From Pectobacterium brasiliense (lineage in GTDB: Bacteria > Pseudomonadota > Gammaproteobacteria > Enterobacterales > Enterobacteriaceae), in assembly GCF_013449685.1 (NCBI RefSeq), contig NZ_JACDSF010000005.1:21567-58004 (forward strand): DNA of 36,438 nucleotides, read 5' to 3'. Of the stretch, positions 23,941 through 31,987 are shown one piece after another. Within the stretch, counting starts at the first letter, position 1; each line of letters opens with the position of its first letter. Both the position numbers and the translations under genes were made by a program. The notes beneath the pieces are model-generated. The model did not search any database and was not told the origin of the DNA. It saw nothing but the letters and a program-made list of their open reading frames with translations.

Positions 23941-24978
23941 ATGAATTCCGCTGAGCATATTAAAAGTATTTCAGAAATCATGATGATGCCTTTGGCCGCA
24001 AAAGCATTATGCGTTGCAGCGGAAATAGGGATAGCAGATAAAATAGGGGAGCAGGGGACAACCATCGCTGAATTGTCAAAGGAATGTCAGGTGAGTGAAA
24101 AGAACATTTTTGATATTATCAAGGTGCTTGAGGTCTTTGGCTTTTTTGAAGTGCAAGATGAACGTATTATTAAAAATAATGCACGTTCAGCGCTGCTGAT
24201 GTCGGATAGCATCAGTTCAATGAAGCATTTCTGTATGCTGTTCGGCAATGAATACTATCAGGGGTTTGATGGGCTATTGCATACAAGTCGTACAGGGGAG
24301 TCGGGGTTTAAGCAGGTCTTTGGGCTGACATTATATGAGCATCTGGCGCACTCCGCATCACGAGCAGACATTTACGATCTTGCCATGCGGGATTTATCTC
24401 GCCCGGTGGGATATGTGCTGGCTAAAGAATATGTGTCTCTTTTTAAAACGGCTGGCAGCGTTGTTGATATTGGCGGCGGGAGCGGCGTTATTCTGACTGA
24501 GCTTATAAAGCAGTATCATCACTTAACGGGTTGTCTTTTCGACATGACCGGTGTCTGTACCAGAAGCGAAAAGCGTGTCGCACAGCACTATCCTGAATTG
24601 AAAGAAAGAATGGTTTTCACTCCCGGCAGTTTCTTTGAGGCTATTCCTTCTGGTTATAATATCTATCTGCTTAAAAACATATTGCATAACTGGAACGACG
24701 AATTCTGCCTGAAAATATTAAAAGCCATCGCCCAATCAATTGGGCACTCAACGCTATTAATTATCGAACCTTTGCTAGAGCATGAGGAAACCTCACCAAG
24801 GTTATTGATGAATGCGCTTTTTCAATCCGTCATCTGCCAGGATGGCACGCGATACAGAACCTTGAAAGATATGGAAAATATTCTGACGTTAAGTGGGTTA
24901 ATCATCGTTGGTACAAAGAAAATAACCACTGGCCATACGGTCGTTGAGATTAAATTAAACGCGGCGCCGCAGAGGTGA
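23941..24978 (+). CDS. SAM-dependent O-methyltransferase (COMT-like)
   Basis: A 345-residue class I methyltransferase of the hydroxyindole/caffeate O-methyltransferase type. An N-terminal winged-helix dimerisation domain (about 1-95) precedes the Rossmann domain with SAM-binding VVDIGGGSG (174-182) and the catalytic-histidine motif LLKNILHNWND (H249). Such enzymes methylate hydroxyl groups on small aromatic or polyketide-like metabolites. The substrate is unknown and no other biosynthetic gene adjoins it. The start at 23941 is preceded by AAAGGG and begins the conserved domain; 23839 and 23914 are in-frame alternatives. Confidence 0.75.
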   Translation: MNSAEHIKSISEIMMMPLAAKALCVAAEIGIADKIGEQGTTIAELSKECQVSEKNIFDIIKVLEVFGFFEVQDERIIKNNARSALLMSDSISSMKHFCMLFGNEYYQGFDGLLHTSRTGESGFKQVFGLTLYEHLAHSASRADIYDLAMRDLSRPVGYVLAKEYVSLFKTAGSVVDIGGGSGVILTELIKQYHHLTGCLFDMTGVCTRSEKRVAQHYPELKERMVFTPGSFFEAIPSGYNIYLLKNILHNWNDEFCLKILKAIAQSIGHSTLLIIEPLLEHEETSPRLLMNALFQSVICQDGTRYRTLKDMENILTLSGLIIVGTKKITTGHTVVEIKLNAAPQR

Positions 24979-25033
24979 ATATTGCAAATGCTCTATTTTT
25001 CTGTGTTTTTCTCATAGCTTTCTAATGACTACT

Positions 25034-25089
25034 GTTATTAAAACCATGTTATTAAAATCATGTTATTAAAATCATGTTATTAAAAACAG
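25034..25089. repeat. Four tandem 14-bp AT-rich repeats
   Basis: The unit GTTATTAAAATCAT occurs four times head to tail. The outer copies differ slightly (...ACCAT first, ...AACAG last) and the two inner copies are identical. Confidence 0.85.
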
Positions 25090-25627
25090 TATTGACACCG
25101 ATTTTAAAATGCGTAGATTGGGATTACAGCAGTAAAGTTTCAGTCTGCTGTGATGTTAAAGACATCGAATATGCTCTTTAATAAATATTTTGCGATACAG
25201 GTCACGAAATATTTTTGTATGGGAATCGATGTTGAGAAAAATTCATACTCTCACTCGATGATGCTTTAAGGCCACGTAGTCAGTATCGACAATCGCAAAA
25301 ATGGGGTGAAAGCGCGATGATGTAAGGCCATGATTTTGTTTTTATTGGTTGCGATTAGGTGTCGGTTTAGTGAGTGAAAGATATCGCAACGGGAGTAAGG
25401 CCACGCATCAAAGAGTCTATATCGCGATGGGGGATGTACTTGTTAATCTGCCATATCTTTGAATGGTGATAAGGTTGGCAGACTGTTTAAATCAGTAAAT
25501 ATAGGGAGGTTTAGCTCATTTTAGTACCCAATATTATCTGTTATAAACGTGTACATTTGAAGCAGTACCAATAGTAGTAAAATGTTATTAAGTCAATGAA
25601 TGTTAAATCTTAAATCTGCAGTACCTT

Positions 25628-25658
25628 AAAAGCCTTGGCTAATATAGTCAGGGCTTTT
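25628..25658 (+). terminator. Terminator-like hairpin near the esterase 3' end
   Basis: AAAAGCC (25628-25634) pairs with GGCTTTT (25652-25658) across a 17-base loop, ending in a T-rich arm. It could end a plus-strand transcript or, in reverse, the esterase mRNA. Confidence 0.5.
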
Positions 25659-25688
25659 ATCATTTGGTGCCATTGCTACATCAAGCCG

Positions 25689-26708
25689 TTATTTCAGGTG
25701 TTTTTGCAACTCTGCGCCAGCCTGCTCCAGCGCGGTGATGACGGTCGGCTCCTCGCTCAGCGGATTCAGCAGGCCGTAATCATGGATCATGCCATTATAG
25801 CGAGTCACGGTCACGGGTACGCCTGCTGCATCCAGCTTACGCCCGAACGCTTCGCCTTCATCGCGCAGTACGTCCAGTTCTGCCGTCTGAATCAATGTTT
25901 GCGGGAAGCCCTTCAACTGTTCAGTACTGGCACGCAGTGGGGAGGCAAGAATATTGTTACGGTCTGCCGCACGGGTCGTGTAGTTATCCCAGAACCACTT
26001 CATCATATTTTTCGTCAGGAAATAGCCCTTTTCATACTGGTTGTACGACGCGTTATCGAAGTTCGCATCCGTTACTGGCCACAGCATGACGTTATAACGA
26101 ATTTTCGGCCCGCCGAACTGTTTAGCCTGTAGGGCAACAGACGCGACCATATTGCCACCGACGCTGTTGCCGACCAGCGCCAGACGGCTACCGTCCACAC
26201 CAATTTCCTGACCGTGCTTGGCTACCCACTGCGTCGCCTCATAAGCCTGATTGATGGCTACAGGGAAGCGTGCTTCAGGAGACGGGGTGTAATCCACGTA
26301 CACCGCTGCGGCACCAGACGCCCTGACCAGATCGCGGATTAAACGCTCGTGAGTGGGGAAATCACCTAACACCCAGCCGCCGCCATGGAAAAACATGAAC
26401 ACCGGCAGCGTACCGGATGCATTTTCCGGCTTCACGATTTTCAGCGTAATAGCCTGACCGTTCACCTGGATAGTTTTTTCAGACATCTGTGCGGCTGGCA
26501 GTTTCACGCCCTGTTGCGCGCCGATAAGAACCTGACGCGCTTCCTGCGGCGTCATCTGCTCTATCGGTTTGCCCTTACCGGAATTCAGGACATCAAGAAA
26601 TGCCTGTACACCCGCGGTCGGTGCTGGGGCATTGATCGGCTGCGCAGAAGCGACGGATGTCATAGATGCGAACACGGCAGAAGTCAGGAGGGTGGAGACG
26701 GTTTTCAT
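25689..26708 (-). CDS. Secreted alpha/beta-hydrolase (HSL-type esterase)
   Basis: A 339-residue exported esterase/lipase of the hormone-sensitive-lipase type. A signal peptide (1-22, ending ASAQ) is followed by the oxyanion motif HGGGW (108-112), nucleophile elbow GNSVGG with Ser182, acid Asp279 in TAELDVLRDEGE and His309 in MIHDYGLL, so the triad is complete. The product is probably periplasmic or secreted and cleaves short-chain esters; the natural substrate is unknown. I use ATG 26708 rather than 26792 because it starts the signal peptide. It is divergent from an OhrR-like gene whose probable operators lie between them. Confidence 0.85.
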   Translation of the reverse strand: MKTVSTLLTSAVFASMTSVASAQPINAPAPTAGVQAFLDVLNSGKGKPIEQMTPQEARQVLIGAQQGVKLPAAQMSEKTIQVNGQAITLKIVKPENASGTLPVFMFFHGGGWVLGDFPTHERLIRDLVRASGAAAVYVDYTPSPEARFPVAINQAYEATQWVAKHGQEIGVDGSRLALVGNSVGGNMVASVALQAKQFGGPKIRYNVMLWPVTDANFDNASYNQYEKGYFLTKNMMKWFWDNYTTRAADRNNILASPLRASTEQLKGFPQTLIQTAELDVLRDEGEAFGRKLDAAGVPVTVTRYNGMIHDYGLLNPLSEEPTVITALEQAGAELQKHLK

Positions 26709-26769
26709 GATGTTGGCCCTTTTTAAAATAGTGAGGTTGATAGGTTCGATCGGGGTGGTTTTAATAACC

Positions 26770-26807
26770 ACGCGATTAAATCGCGTAAACAATACTTGCG
26801 TACAAGT
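26770..26807. promoter_or_regulatory. Two dyads in the esterase/OhrR-like divergent promoter
   Basis: ACGCGATTAAATCGCGT (26770-26786) is a perfect 17-bp palindrome. ACTTG (26794-26798) and CAAGT (26803-26807) form a second dyad eight bases further on. Both are of MarR-operator size, 62-99 bases from the two start codons. Confidence 0.65.
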
Positions 26808-26868
26808 TACTTTTGGTCAAACGTTATTTATAATTTTTTTTAAGCTTGTGAGTAACGGAGTATTTAAA

Positions 26869-27291
26869 ATGAAAGAAAACAGTATCTTGGGTGAATTGCT
26901 GTGCTTCTCTCTGTATTCGGTCGCCAATGCACTGATCCGTCAGTATCGGCCGCTGCTGAAAGAATTCGATCTGACCTACCCGCAGTTTGTCGTCCTTCTG
27001 TCCCTGTACGATCAGGACAATATCCTGCTCAAAGAACTGAGTGAGAAAACGCTGTTTGATTCAGGCACGCTGACGCCGCTTGTCCAGAAGCTGGAAGCCA
27101 AGGAATTTTTAAACCGGGTTGCGGTTGCGGGTGATGAGCGGATGAAAAAGGTGGTGCTGACAGACAAGGCGCTTGCGTTGAAAGAACGGATCGTCGACCT
27201 GCCAAATCAGATGCGTTGCTCTATGCGTATGAACGATGAAGATCTGAATATGCTACGACAGCTTTCCAAAAATCTGCTGGAAGATTTATAG
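26869..27291 (+). CDS. MarR-family regulator of the OhrR type
   Basis: A 140-residue MarR winged-helix dimeric regulator. The N-terminus MKENSILGELLCFSLYSVANAL carries Cys12 in the LCFxLYS context of the reactive cysteine of OhrR peroxide sensors. The DNA-binding part includes LLKELSEKTLFDSGTLTPLVQKLE and a wing GDERMKKVVLT. In OhrR, oxidation of this cysteine by organic hydroperoxides releases the DNA. Here the divergent gene is a secreted esterase, not the peroxidase Ohr. The frame extends back to 26569 but ATG 26869 matches the family start. Confidence 0.85.
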   Translation: MKENSILGELLCFSLYSVANALIRQYRPLLKEFDLTYPQFVVLLSLYDQDNILLKELSEKTLFDSGTLTPLVQKLEAKEFLNRVAVAGDERMKKVVLTDKALALKERIVDLPNQMRCSMRMNDEDLNMLRQLSKNLLEDL

Positions 27292-27385
27292 CTGGGTGGG
27301 GGAAAAGGTCGATTTCCTATCGAGGATTCTCGAATCGTCTGGTCGATTGGGTGGCGCTAATCGTTCAAAAGAAGGGTAAGTGACA

Positions 27386-27414
27386 AATGCCACACCCGCG
27401 CTGGGTGTGGCATT
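27386..27414. terminator. Hairpin between convergent OhrR-like and MFS genes
   Basis: AATGCCACACCC (27386-27397) and GGGTGTGGCATT (27403-27414) form a perfect 12-bp stem between converging genes. No long T-run follows on either side, so it is a bidirectional candidate. Confidence 0.65.
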
Positions 27415-27419
27415 GCGTG

Positions 27420-28607
27420 TTATTGTGCGCGAACTCGCACGCCCGCAAAAACAATCACCATTGCTGATACCAGCAATAATCCGCTGCCAGCAAACACACC
27501 GCTGGCTCCGTTGAGGTCAAATATCACCCCGCCACCTGCGGCGCCCGCCCCGATGGCAAATTGGATCGATGCTACCAGTAAACCGCCCGCGCTTTCGGCT
27601 TCGTCCGGTACGGTGGTTGCAAGCCAGGTTGACCAGCCCACGGGAACCAGACCAAACGCAAATCCCCACATTGCCACCAGCAGACCATCCAGTATCGCCA
27701 GATGCCCAAAGGCCGCCATGGTCAGTGCCAGAACGCCCATCACAAAGGGCACAAGTGCCAGCGTCAGGCGTAAGTTTCGCGCCAGTAGATAACCGGCAAT
27801 CGAAGTACCGACAAAATTGGCGAGGCCAAAGCCGAGTAAAATCAGGGAAATATTTTCGACGCTTGCTTGCCCGACGGTTTCCAGGAACGGGCGCAGGTAG
27901 GTAAAGAACGCGAAATGTCCGCTGAAGATCAGCACAGTTGCCAGCAGTCCGCCGATCATGCCCGGACGGCGCAGCACGCGAAGCAGTGTTCCCAGGCTGC
28001 CGCTGCTTTCCGGCTTCATCGATGGCAACACCCACAGCTGCCAAAACAGCGCCACAACGCTCGGCAGAATGCAGAGAATAAAGACGTTTCGCCAGCCAAT
28101 CAAACTCCCCAGATAGCTGCCAAGCGGCGCGGCAACCACGGTGGCAATCGAAACGCTGGAGAAGATCACCGCCAGCGCTTTAGGCACTTTATCCTTGGGT
28201 ACAAGATGCATCGCCGTGGCGGTGGACATCGCCCAGAACCCACCAATGGCAATCCCCAGCAGTAAACGCCCGAATAGCAGCATATGCAGATTGGGAGCAA
28301 ACGCCACCAGCAGGCTGGAGATGATTTGCAGCACCGAGAAAAACATCAACACCCAACGGCGGTCGATGCTTTTGGTTGCCGATGTGATGAGCAATCCGGT
28401 CACCAGCGCGACCAGCGCCGTTGCGGTCACTGCCTGGCCTGCCATTCCCTCTGTAACGCCTAGACTTGCCGCCATCGGCGTTAATAAACTGGCTGGTAGA
28501 AACTCAGCCGTAATCAGGCCAAATACCCCCAGTCCCAGTGAATAAACGGCTCGCCAGGCGGGTTTTGCGGGCGCGATGGCCTCACTTGCCGCTATACATG
28601 AATTCAT
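27420..28607 (-). CDS. MFS exporter, NepI-like (DHA1 family)
   Basis: A 395-residue 12-helix DHA1 exporter. It tracks E. coli NepI (purine ribonucleoside exporter): AEFLPASLLTPMAASLGVTEGMAGQAVT, DRRWVLM, GRLLLGIAIGGFWAMSTATAMHLVP, APLGSYLGSLIGWRNVF and FGLVPVGWSTWLATTVPDEAESAG. Similarity suggests nucleoside or drug export, but close paralogues differ in substrate. Start 28607 is preceded by GAGAG. It is divergent from an AraC-type gene 115 bases away, likely its activator. Confidence 0.8.
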   Translation of the reverse strand: MNSCIAASEAIAPAKPAWRAVYSLGLGVFGLITAEFLPASLLTPMAASLGVTEGMAGQAVTATALVALVTGLLITSATKSIDRRWVLMFFSVLQIISSLLVAFAPNLHMLLFGRLLLGIAIGGFWAMSTATAMHLVPKDKVPKALAVIFSSVSIATVVAAPLGSYLGSLIGWRNVFILCILPSVVALFWQLWVLPSMKPESSGSLGTLLRVLRRPGMIGGLLATVLIFSGHFAFFTYLRPFLETVGQASVENISLILLGFGLANFVGTSIAGYLLARNLRLTLALVPFVMGVLALTMAAFGHLAILDGLLVAMWGFAFGLVPVGWSTWLATTVPDEAESAGGLLVASIQFAIGAGAAGGGVIFDLNGASGVFAGSGLLLVSAMVIVFAGVRVRAQ

Positions 28608-28722
28608 CTGTTGCTCTCTCGTTAGAAAAATGTGACAACCGTCACGAAGCATAGAGCGTTCCACATGGACGAGCTATGACATATACTCTTCACTTATTGA
28701 TTATTCGTCCGGAGTTGTCGTC

Positions 28723-29679
28723 ATGACCATTCAGTCACCCGATTTGATCAGCGAGCTTCTGCGTGGGATGCGTCTTTCCGGGGTGACCTATCGCCGAATT
28801 GAAACCCACGCTCCCTTTGGTGTGGCGTTCCACTACGAACCCGGCAAAGCGCAGTTTCATTTTGTCAGTCAGGGAACAGCGCTGCTGCGTATGGAGAGTG
28901 GTGCGACGTTTGTGCTAAAAAGCGGGGACGCGCTGTTTATACCCAACGGTAATTCGCATGCGTTACTCTCTGATGAAAAGGCTGACGTCACGCCAGTGTC
29001 GGCATTTCCCAGCGAACCGATTTGCAATTCGGTCTGTGCGATCGACTGCGAACCCTGTCCAGACACCGAAAACACGGTGATCTTCAGTGGATGCATGGAT
29101 TTTGAGCTGGGTGGAATGCAGCCGCTGATCAAAGCGATGCCGGAAGTCATGATGGTGAGCCGCCTGATGTCGACCTGGCCGGAAATCCATCCGATTCTTG
29201 CGGCCATGGAACGTGAGTCGATGACACGGCAGGTAGGATTTGCCGGCATTCTGGCGCGACTGGCTGATGTGGTCGCGGCGCTCATTGTGCGCGGATGGGT
29301 TGAAGCCGGCTGCGGTAAAGCGACGGGCTGGGTACAGGTACTGCGTGACCCGAGGCTGAGCCGGGCGATTTACGCGATGCATCAGAATCCAGGCGTCAAC
29401 TGGAGCGTCGCGGAACTGGCAAAAGAAGCGGGCACCTCCCGTTCCGTTTTTGCTGAACGCTTTCTCTCCGCAACCGGAACTACGCCCGTAAAATATCTCA
29501 GCGAGCTGCGTATGCGCTTAGCTGTTCAGTACATCCGTCATGAACATCAGCCGATTGAAACGGTGGCGCTACGTCTGGGTTACGGATCGCTGGCGGCGTT
29601 CAGCCGCGCATTTAAACGCATCGTGGGTCACGCACCGGGAACGCTGCGAGAAACCAACTTGGCTCCTGAAGAGGTTTGA
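28723..29679 (+). CDS. AraC-family regulator with cupin ligand domain
   Basis: A 318-residue regulator: N-terminal cupin domain (HYEPGKAQFHFVSQGTALLRM, SGDALFIPNGNSHALL) and a C-terminal AraC double HTH (NWSVAELAKEAGTSRSVFAERFLSATGTTPVKYLSELRMRLA...IETVALRLGYGSLAAFSRAFKRIVG). It matches the common cupin_6-AraC class that activates an adjacent MFS or oxidoreductase gene. The divergent NepI-like exporter is the likely target; the inducer is unknown. It is the last gene with ordinary chromosomal composition before the AT-rich accessory region. Confidence 0.85.
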   Translation: MTIQSPDLISELLRGMRLSGVTYRRIETHAPFGVAFHYEPGKAQFHFVSQGTALLRMESGATFVLKSGDALFIPNGNSHALLSDEKADVTPVSAFPSEPICNSVCAIDCEPCPDTENTVIFSGCMDFELGGMQPLIKAMPEVMMVSRLMSTWPEIHPILAAMERESMTRQVGFAGILARLADVVAALIVRGWVEAGCGKATGWVQVLRDPRLSRAIYAMHQNPGVNWSVAELAKEAGTSRSVFAERFLSATGTTPVKYLSELRMRLAVQYIRHEHQPIETVALRLGYGSLAAFSRAFKRIVGHAPGTLRETNLAPEEV

Positions 29680-29737
29680 TGGGGAACAGAGTTAGGGATC
29701 GTATTGGAAGCGAATGCGCCATCGTAGCGATCGTTGT

Positions 29738-29770
29738 TGTTGGGGGTGGTATCAAAAGCATCTGGATTAG
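29738..29770 (+). pseudogene. Fragment matching the Ner/Nlp-like gene
   Basis: About 32 bases containing ATCAAAAGCATCTGGATTAG match 28 of 32 positions in the Ner-like gene near 32976-33007 (ATCAAGAGCATCTGGATTAG). In the same frame it reads VVSKASGL versus AVSRASGL. The similarity stops abruptly on the right. The fragment and its match bracket the sensor/receiver-ccd-XRE block. Confidence 0.55.
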
Positions 29771-29886
29771 TTTTTCAGGGGTGGCCAAAAGCAAAAATCA
29801 GCCGCTAAGTTGGTTATTTGAGGCAAACCCATCGGTCTGCCTTTGGTGTAAAATATTGCATAGATGAATGTATTTTAAATAGATTT

Positions 29887-30624
29887 TTATGGATTTATTT
29901 CATAGGGGATTTTTAGAGTAACTGTAAAGTTACAATATCCAATTTCATTAAAAGTATACCTTTTTGTTGATTGGGATTTAAAATCTATATTTATATTTAG
30001 AAGGTCCGATATGCGTTTGCAGTTATATAATCCATATCCCTCTCCTGGAATATCCGAATTAATGGCTGCATTAGCTCTGAATCCCTTTGTTGTGAGGCTA
30101 TGAATTTCAGAGTTTTCAACTACAGGGCCAGGTGAAGAAATTTCTAGTAAAATGTATTCACTTTTGTTAGTTGTTGAAATATTTATTGATGAGCCACTTG
30201 GGGAGTATTTAAAAGCATTTTGGAAAATAAGGTTTATTAATTGCTCAAAAAATGTAATATAAGTGGATATGGCTATTTTTTCATCAAAGTCAGTCTCTAT
30301 TTTTATTCTTTTGTCCTGAAGTTTATTCTTCATTTTTATTTTTATTCTTTGTATTTTTGATGGTATTTCTAAAAGTCCGACGGCATTATTGTTTTTTGCT
30401 TCTTCTAGATTTTCAAGTAAGCTGATATAAAGCCATGAGTTGAAATCTTGAAAAACCTCGTCAAGTTCTTCAAGTTCCGTTCTTACTTTTTTTATTACAG
30501 AGTCACTGTTTTCATATTTTTCAATAGACAATCTCCCTTGGATGGATTGGAATTTTTGTTGAAAATCTCTTGAGAGATGTCTATATCTTTCGAATATCTG
30601 TGCCCATTCAACTGAATTAGACAT
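29887..30624 (-). CDS. Histidine-kinase-like ATPase with degenerate G1 box
   Basis: A 245-residue soluble protein with no membrane helix. The C-terminal half is a GHKL ATPase: N-box EQLINLIFQNAFKYSP (127-142, N136) and G2-like GEGYGLYNCKRI (194-205). The G1 box, normally DxGxG, reads EISSPGPVV, lacking the aspartate that contacts adenine. The N-terminal half is helical; HLSRDFQQKF near residue 16 is a possible but non-standard phosphoacceptor site. ATG 30624 is preceded by GAAGG at ideal spacing. It follows the receiver gene by a few bases, so they form one unit. Whether it binds ATP or phosphorylates is open. Confidence 0.65.
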   Translation of the reverse strand: MSNSVEWAQIFERYRHLSRDFQQKFQSIQGRLSIEKYENSDSVIKKVRTELEELDEVFQDFNSWLYISLLENLEEAKNNNAVGLLEIPSKIQRIKIKMKNKLQDKRIKIETDFDEKIAISTYITFFEQLINLIFQNAFKYSPSGSSINISTTNKSEYILLEISSPGPVVENSEIHSLTTKGFRANAAINSDIPGEGYGLYNCKRISDLLNINIDFKSQSTKRYTFNEIGYCNFTVTLKIPYEINP

Positions 30625-30642
30625 ATGCATACCTTCGTTAGG

Positions 30643-31434
30643 TTATTTGAATGAATTAAAAATAAACAATGAACTTGCTATATTTATTGCTTTAGTGGAA
30701 ATAGCTGCAACTTCAATAACACCCTTAATATCTACATTCTTTTCAGACTTTAAAATTATTTCTTTTATCTCATTTTTTGAAATATCTGTGCTTTCTCCTA
30801 AATATTTCAATAATAATACGTTTTGTGTAAATGCTTTTTGTACTTTTGTGATTTTTGATTCGCTTAGATCTAAATGAACTAAACGACTTCTAATAAATTT
30901 CCACCTTTGTTTTGGTGCTATAAATATTTTAGTCAAATTACTGAAGTTAAGCAAAAAATCATCAACGCCCCAATCTCGCTGAAAAACAGCATCTAGAGAA
31001 GTAAAATGTTTCCCTGTCTTAGGATCTAAAAGTCTAGCGGGGCTTCCTGTGAAGGCTACTACCACATGTAAGGGATTTAATTCGCGTAGGTCTTGTATTA
31101 CACCGATCCCGTCCAAACCTGGATATGCCAAAGTTCCAACACCTTCGATATCGCAAAATATTAAATCGAAAGTGTTAAATTGGTATGCTATCAATTTCTT
31201 TTGTGAAATTTTTGTGTTTGTTTTATGATAGTCTTTAAATATTTTAACTGTGTGACCCTTGCTCTCTAAAGTTTGGACCCAAGGAAAATCATTATCATCA
31301 ATTATCGCGATCTTTAATTTACTTGGTTTGTCAAAAAAATTTTTCATATCAATATCGATATCATCAGGATATATTGTCTTAGCCCGCAAAGATGACATGA
31401 TTATGTAGTAATGTATTTTTATTTTGTTCCACAT
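30643..31434 (-). CDS. Receiver-domain protein with unknown C-terminal region
   Basis: A 263-residue protein. Residues 38-160 form a response-regulator receiver: acidic pair in AIIDDND (46-47), phosphoacceptor D95 in FDLIFCDIEGVG, and T129 in VVAFTGS. The usual lysine position appears to be arginine (R153, VFQRDW), and there is an unusual insertion around 96-112. The C-terminal 100 residues match no DNA-binding domain I know and end in a hydrophobic stretch (GVIEVAAISTKAINIASSLFIF), so it may act through protein or membrane contact. It is first in the operon, upstream of the ATPase gene. AAGAG precedes ATG 31434; Met13 at 31398 is an alternative. Confidence 0.65.
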   Translation of the reverse strand: MWNKIKIHYYIIMSSLRAKTIYPDDIDIDMKNFFDKPSKLKIAIIDDNDFPWVQTLESKGHTVKIFKDYHKTNTKISQKKLIAYQFNTFDLIFCDIEGVGTLAYPGLDGIGVIQDLRELNPLHVVVAFTGSPARLLDPKTGKHFTSLDAVFQRDWGVDDFLLNFSNLTKIFIAPKQRWKFIRSRLVHLDLSESKITKVQKAFTQNVLLLKYLGESTDISKNEIKEIILKSEKNVDIKGVIEVAAISTKAINIASSLFIFNSFK

Positions 31435-31579
31435 TTTTATATCTCTTTTCGTTGTATATGGTAAGCGTTGAGTATCTTTTTGCTGCTCTATCAGTGAAAT
31501 GAATATGCACCTACTCTACAAGCTAACAGTTAATGTTTCGCTAGGTGAGATGTAGATTTTGACCTTCCCCAAGGAAATG

Positions 31580-31598
31580 CGTAATTGATACAATTACG
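31580..31598. promoter_or_regulatory. Palindromic operator candidate upstream of the receiver gene
   Basis: CGTAATTGATACAATTACG is a perfect dyad with eight-base arms and a three-base centre, about 146 bases upstream of the receiver gene in an otherwise gene-free stretch (31435-31720). Confidence 0.55.
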
Positions 31599-31720
31599 AT
31601 AGCAATGATTTTCGTGGCATTCAATACAATTAAACATTATGTAAGCATCATAGCGAATCGAACTATTCATTTTTAGTACTGATTATGTCCCTCACTATGC
31701 GTAAGGCTCAAGAACACCTC

Positions 31721-31987
31721 TCAAATCCCCCAAAACATAAGATTAATAGCATCCTTGATCTCATTTGCATACTCGCCAAGATCCGCAATAGCCTCACCAA
31801 TCACCTCAGTCGTCATCAACCGATAATGGTCGTTGTCAATGCGGATCAGAGGGAACCACATCTTATTCATTTTCTCAGACAGGTAATGCGATCCAATAAG
31901 TGGGATGACCATGCGCCGCTTTGGTGTCTCGACAATATCGCTTTACATATCGACAAACGTTTTGTAATGACTGGAGCGTTTACACGA
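31721..31987 (-). pseudogene. ccdB: Broken ccdB toxin gene
   Basis: Directly after the ccdA stop, the frame reads SCKRSSHYKTFVDM, stop, [10 protein letters not shown] and then [20 protein letters not shown] to the ending NLMFWGI. This is a CcdB gyrase poison of the F-plasmid type: compare [29 protein letters not shown]. Two lesions are visible. The start codon and first few codons are missing, apparently by a deletion of about 17-18 bases, and the Gln codon in VDMQSD is TAA. The gyrase-binding tail WGI is kept. An internal ATG at 31912 opens 63 codons but lacks the N-terminal sheet and a good ribosome-binding site, so no active toxin is expected. Confidence 0.85.

Larger units (their letters stand above)
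24979..25688. other. Gene-free 0.7-kb convergent interval with repeats
   Basis: No protein gene is supported between the methyltransferase and the esterase, which converge. The interval contains a four-copy 14-bp tandem repeat (25034-25089), three copies of TAAGGCCA (25267, 25323, 25396) in partly similar surroundings, and a plus-strand terminator-like hairpin at 25628-25658. The layout would allow a small RNA on the plus strand, but no promoter stands out. Confidence 0.4.

Noticed and set aside
25256-25405. TAAGGCCA repeats as a CRISPR array
   Set aside because: Only three 8-base cores, unequal spacing (56 and 73 bases) and no long conserved repeat; no cas genes nearby.
24979-25688. RsmB-type regulatory RNA
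   Set aside because: Few GGA motifs and no typical hairpin series.
31721-31912. 63-codon frame with internal ATG in ccdB as a short functional toxin
   Set aside because: It lacks the N-terminal strands of CcdB and a ribosome-binding site; better read as a remnant.
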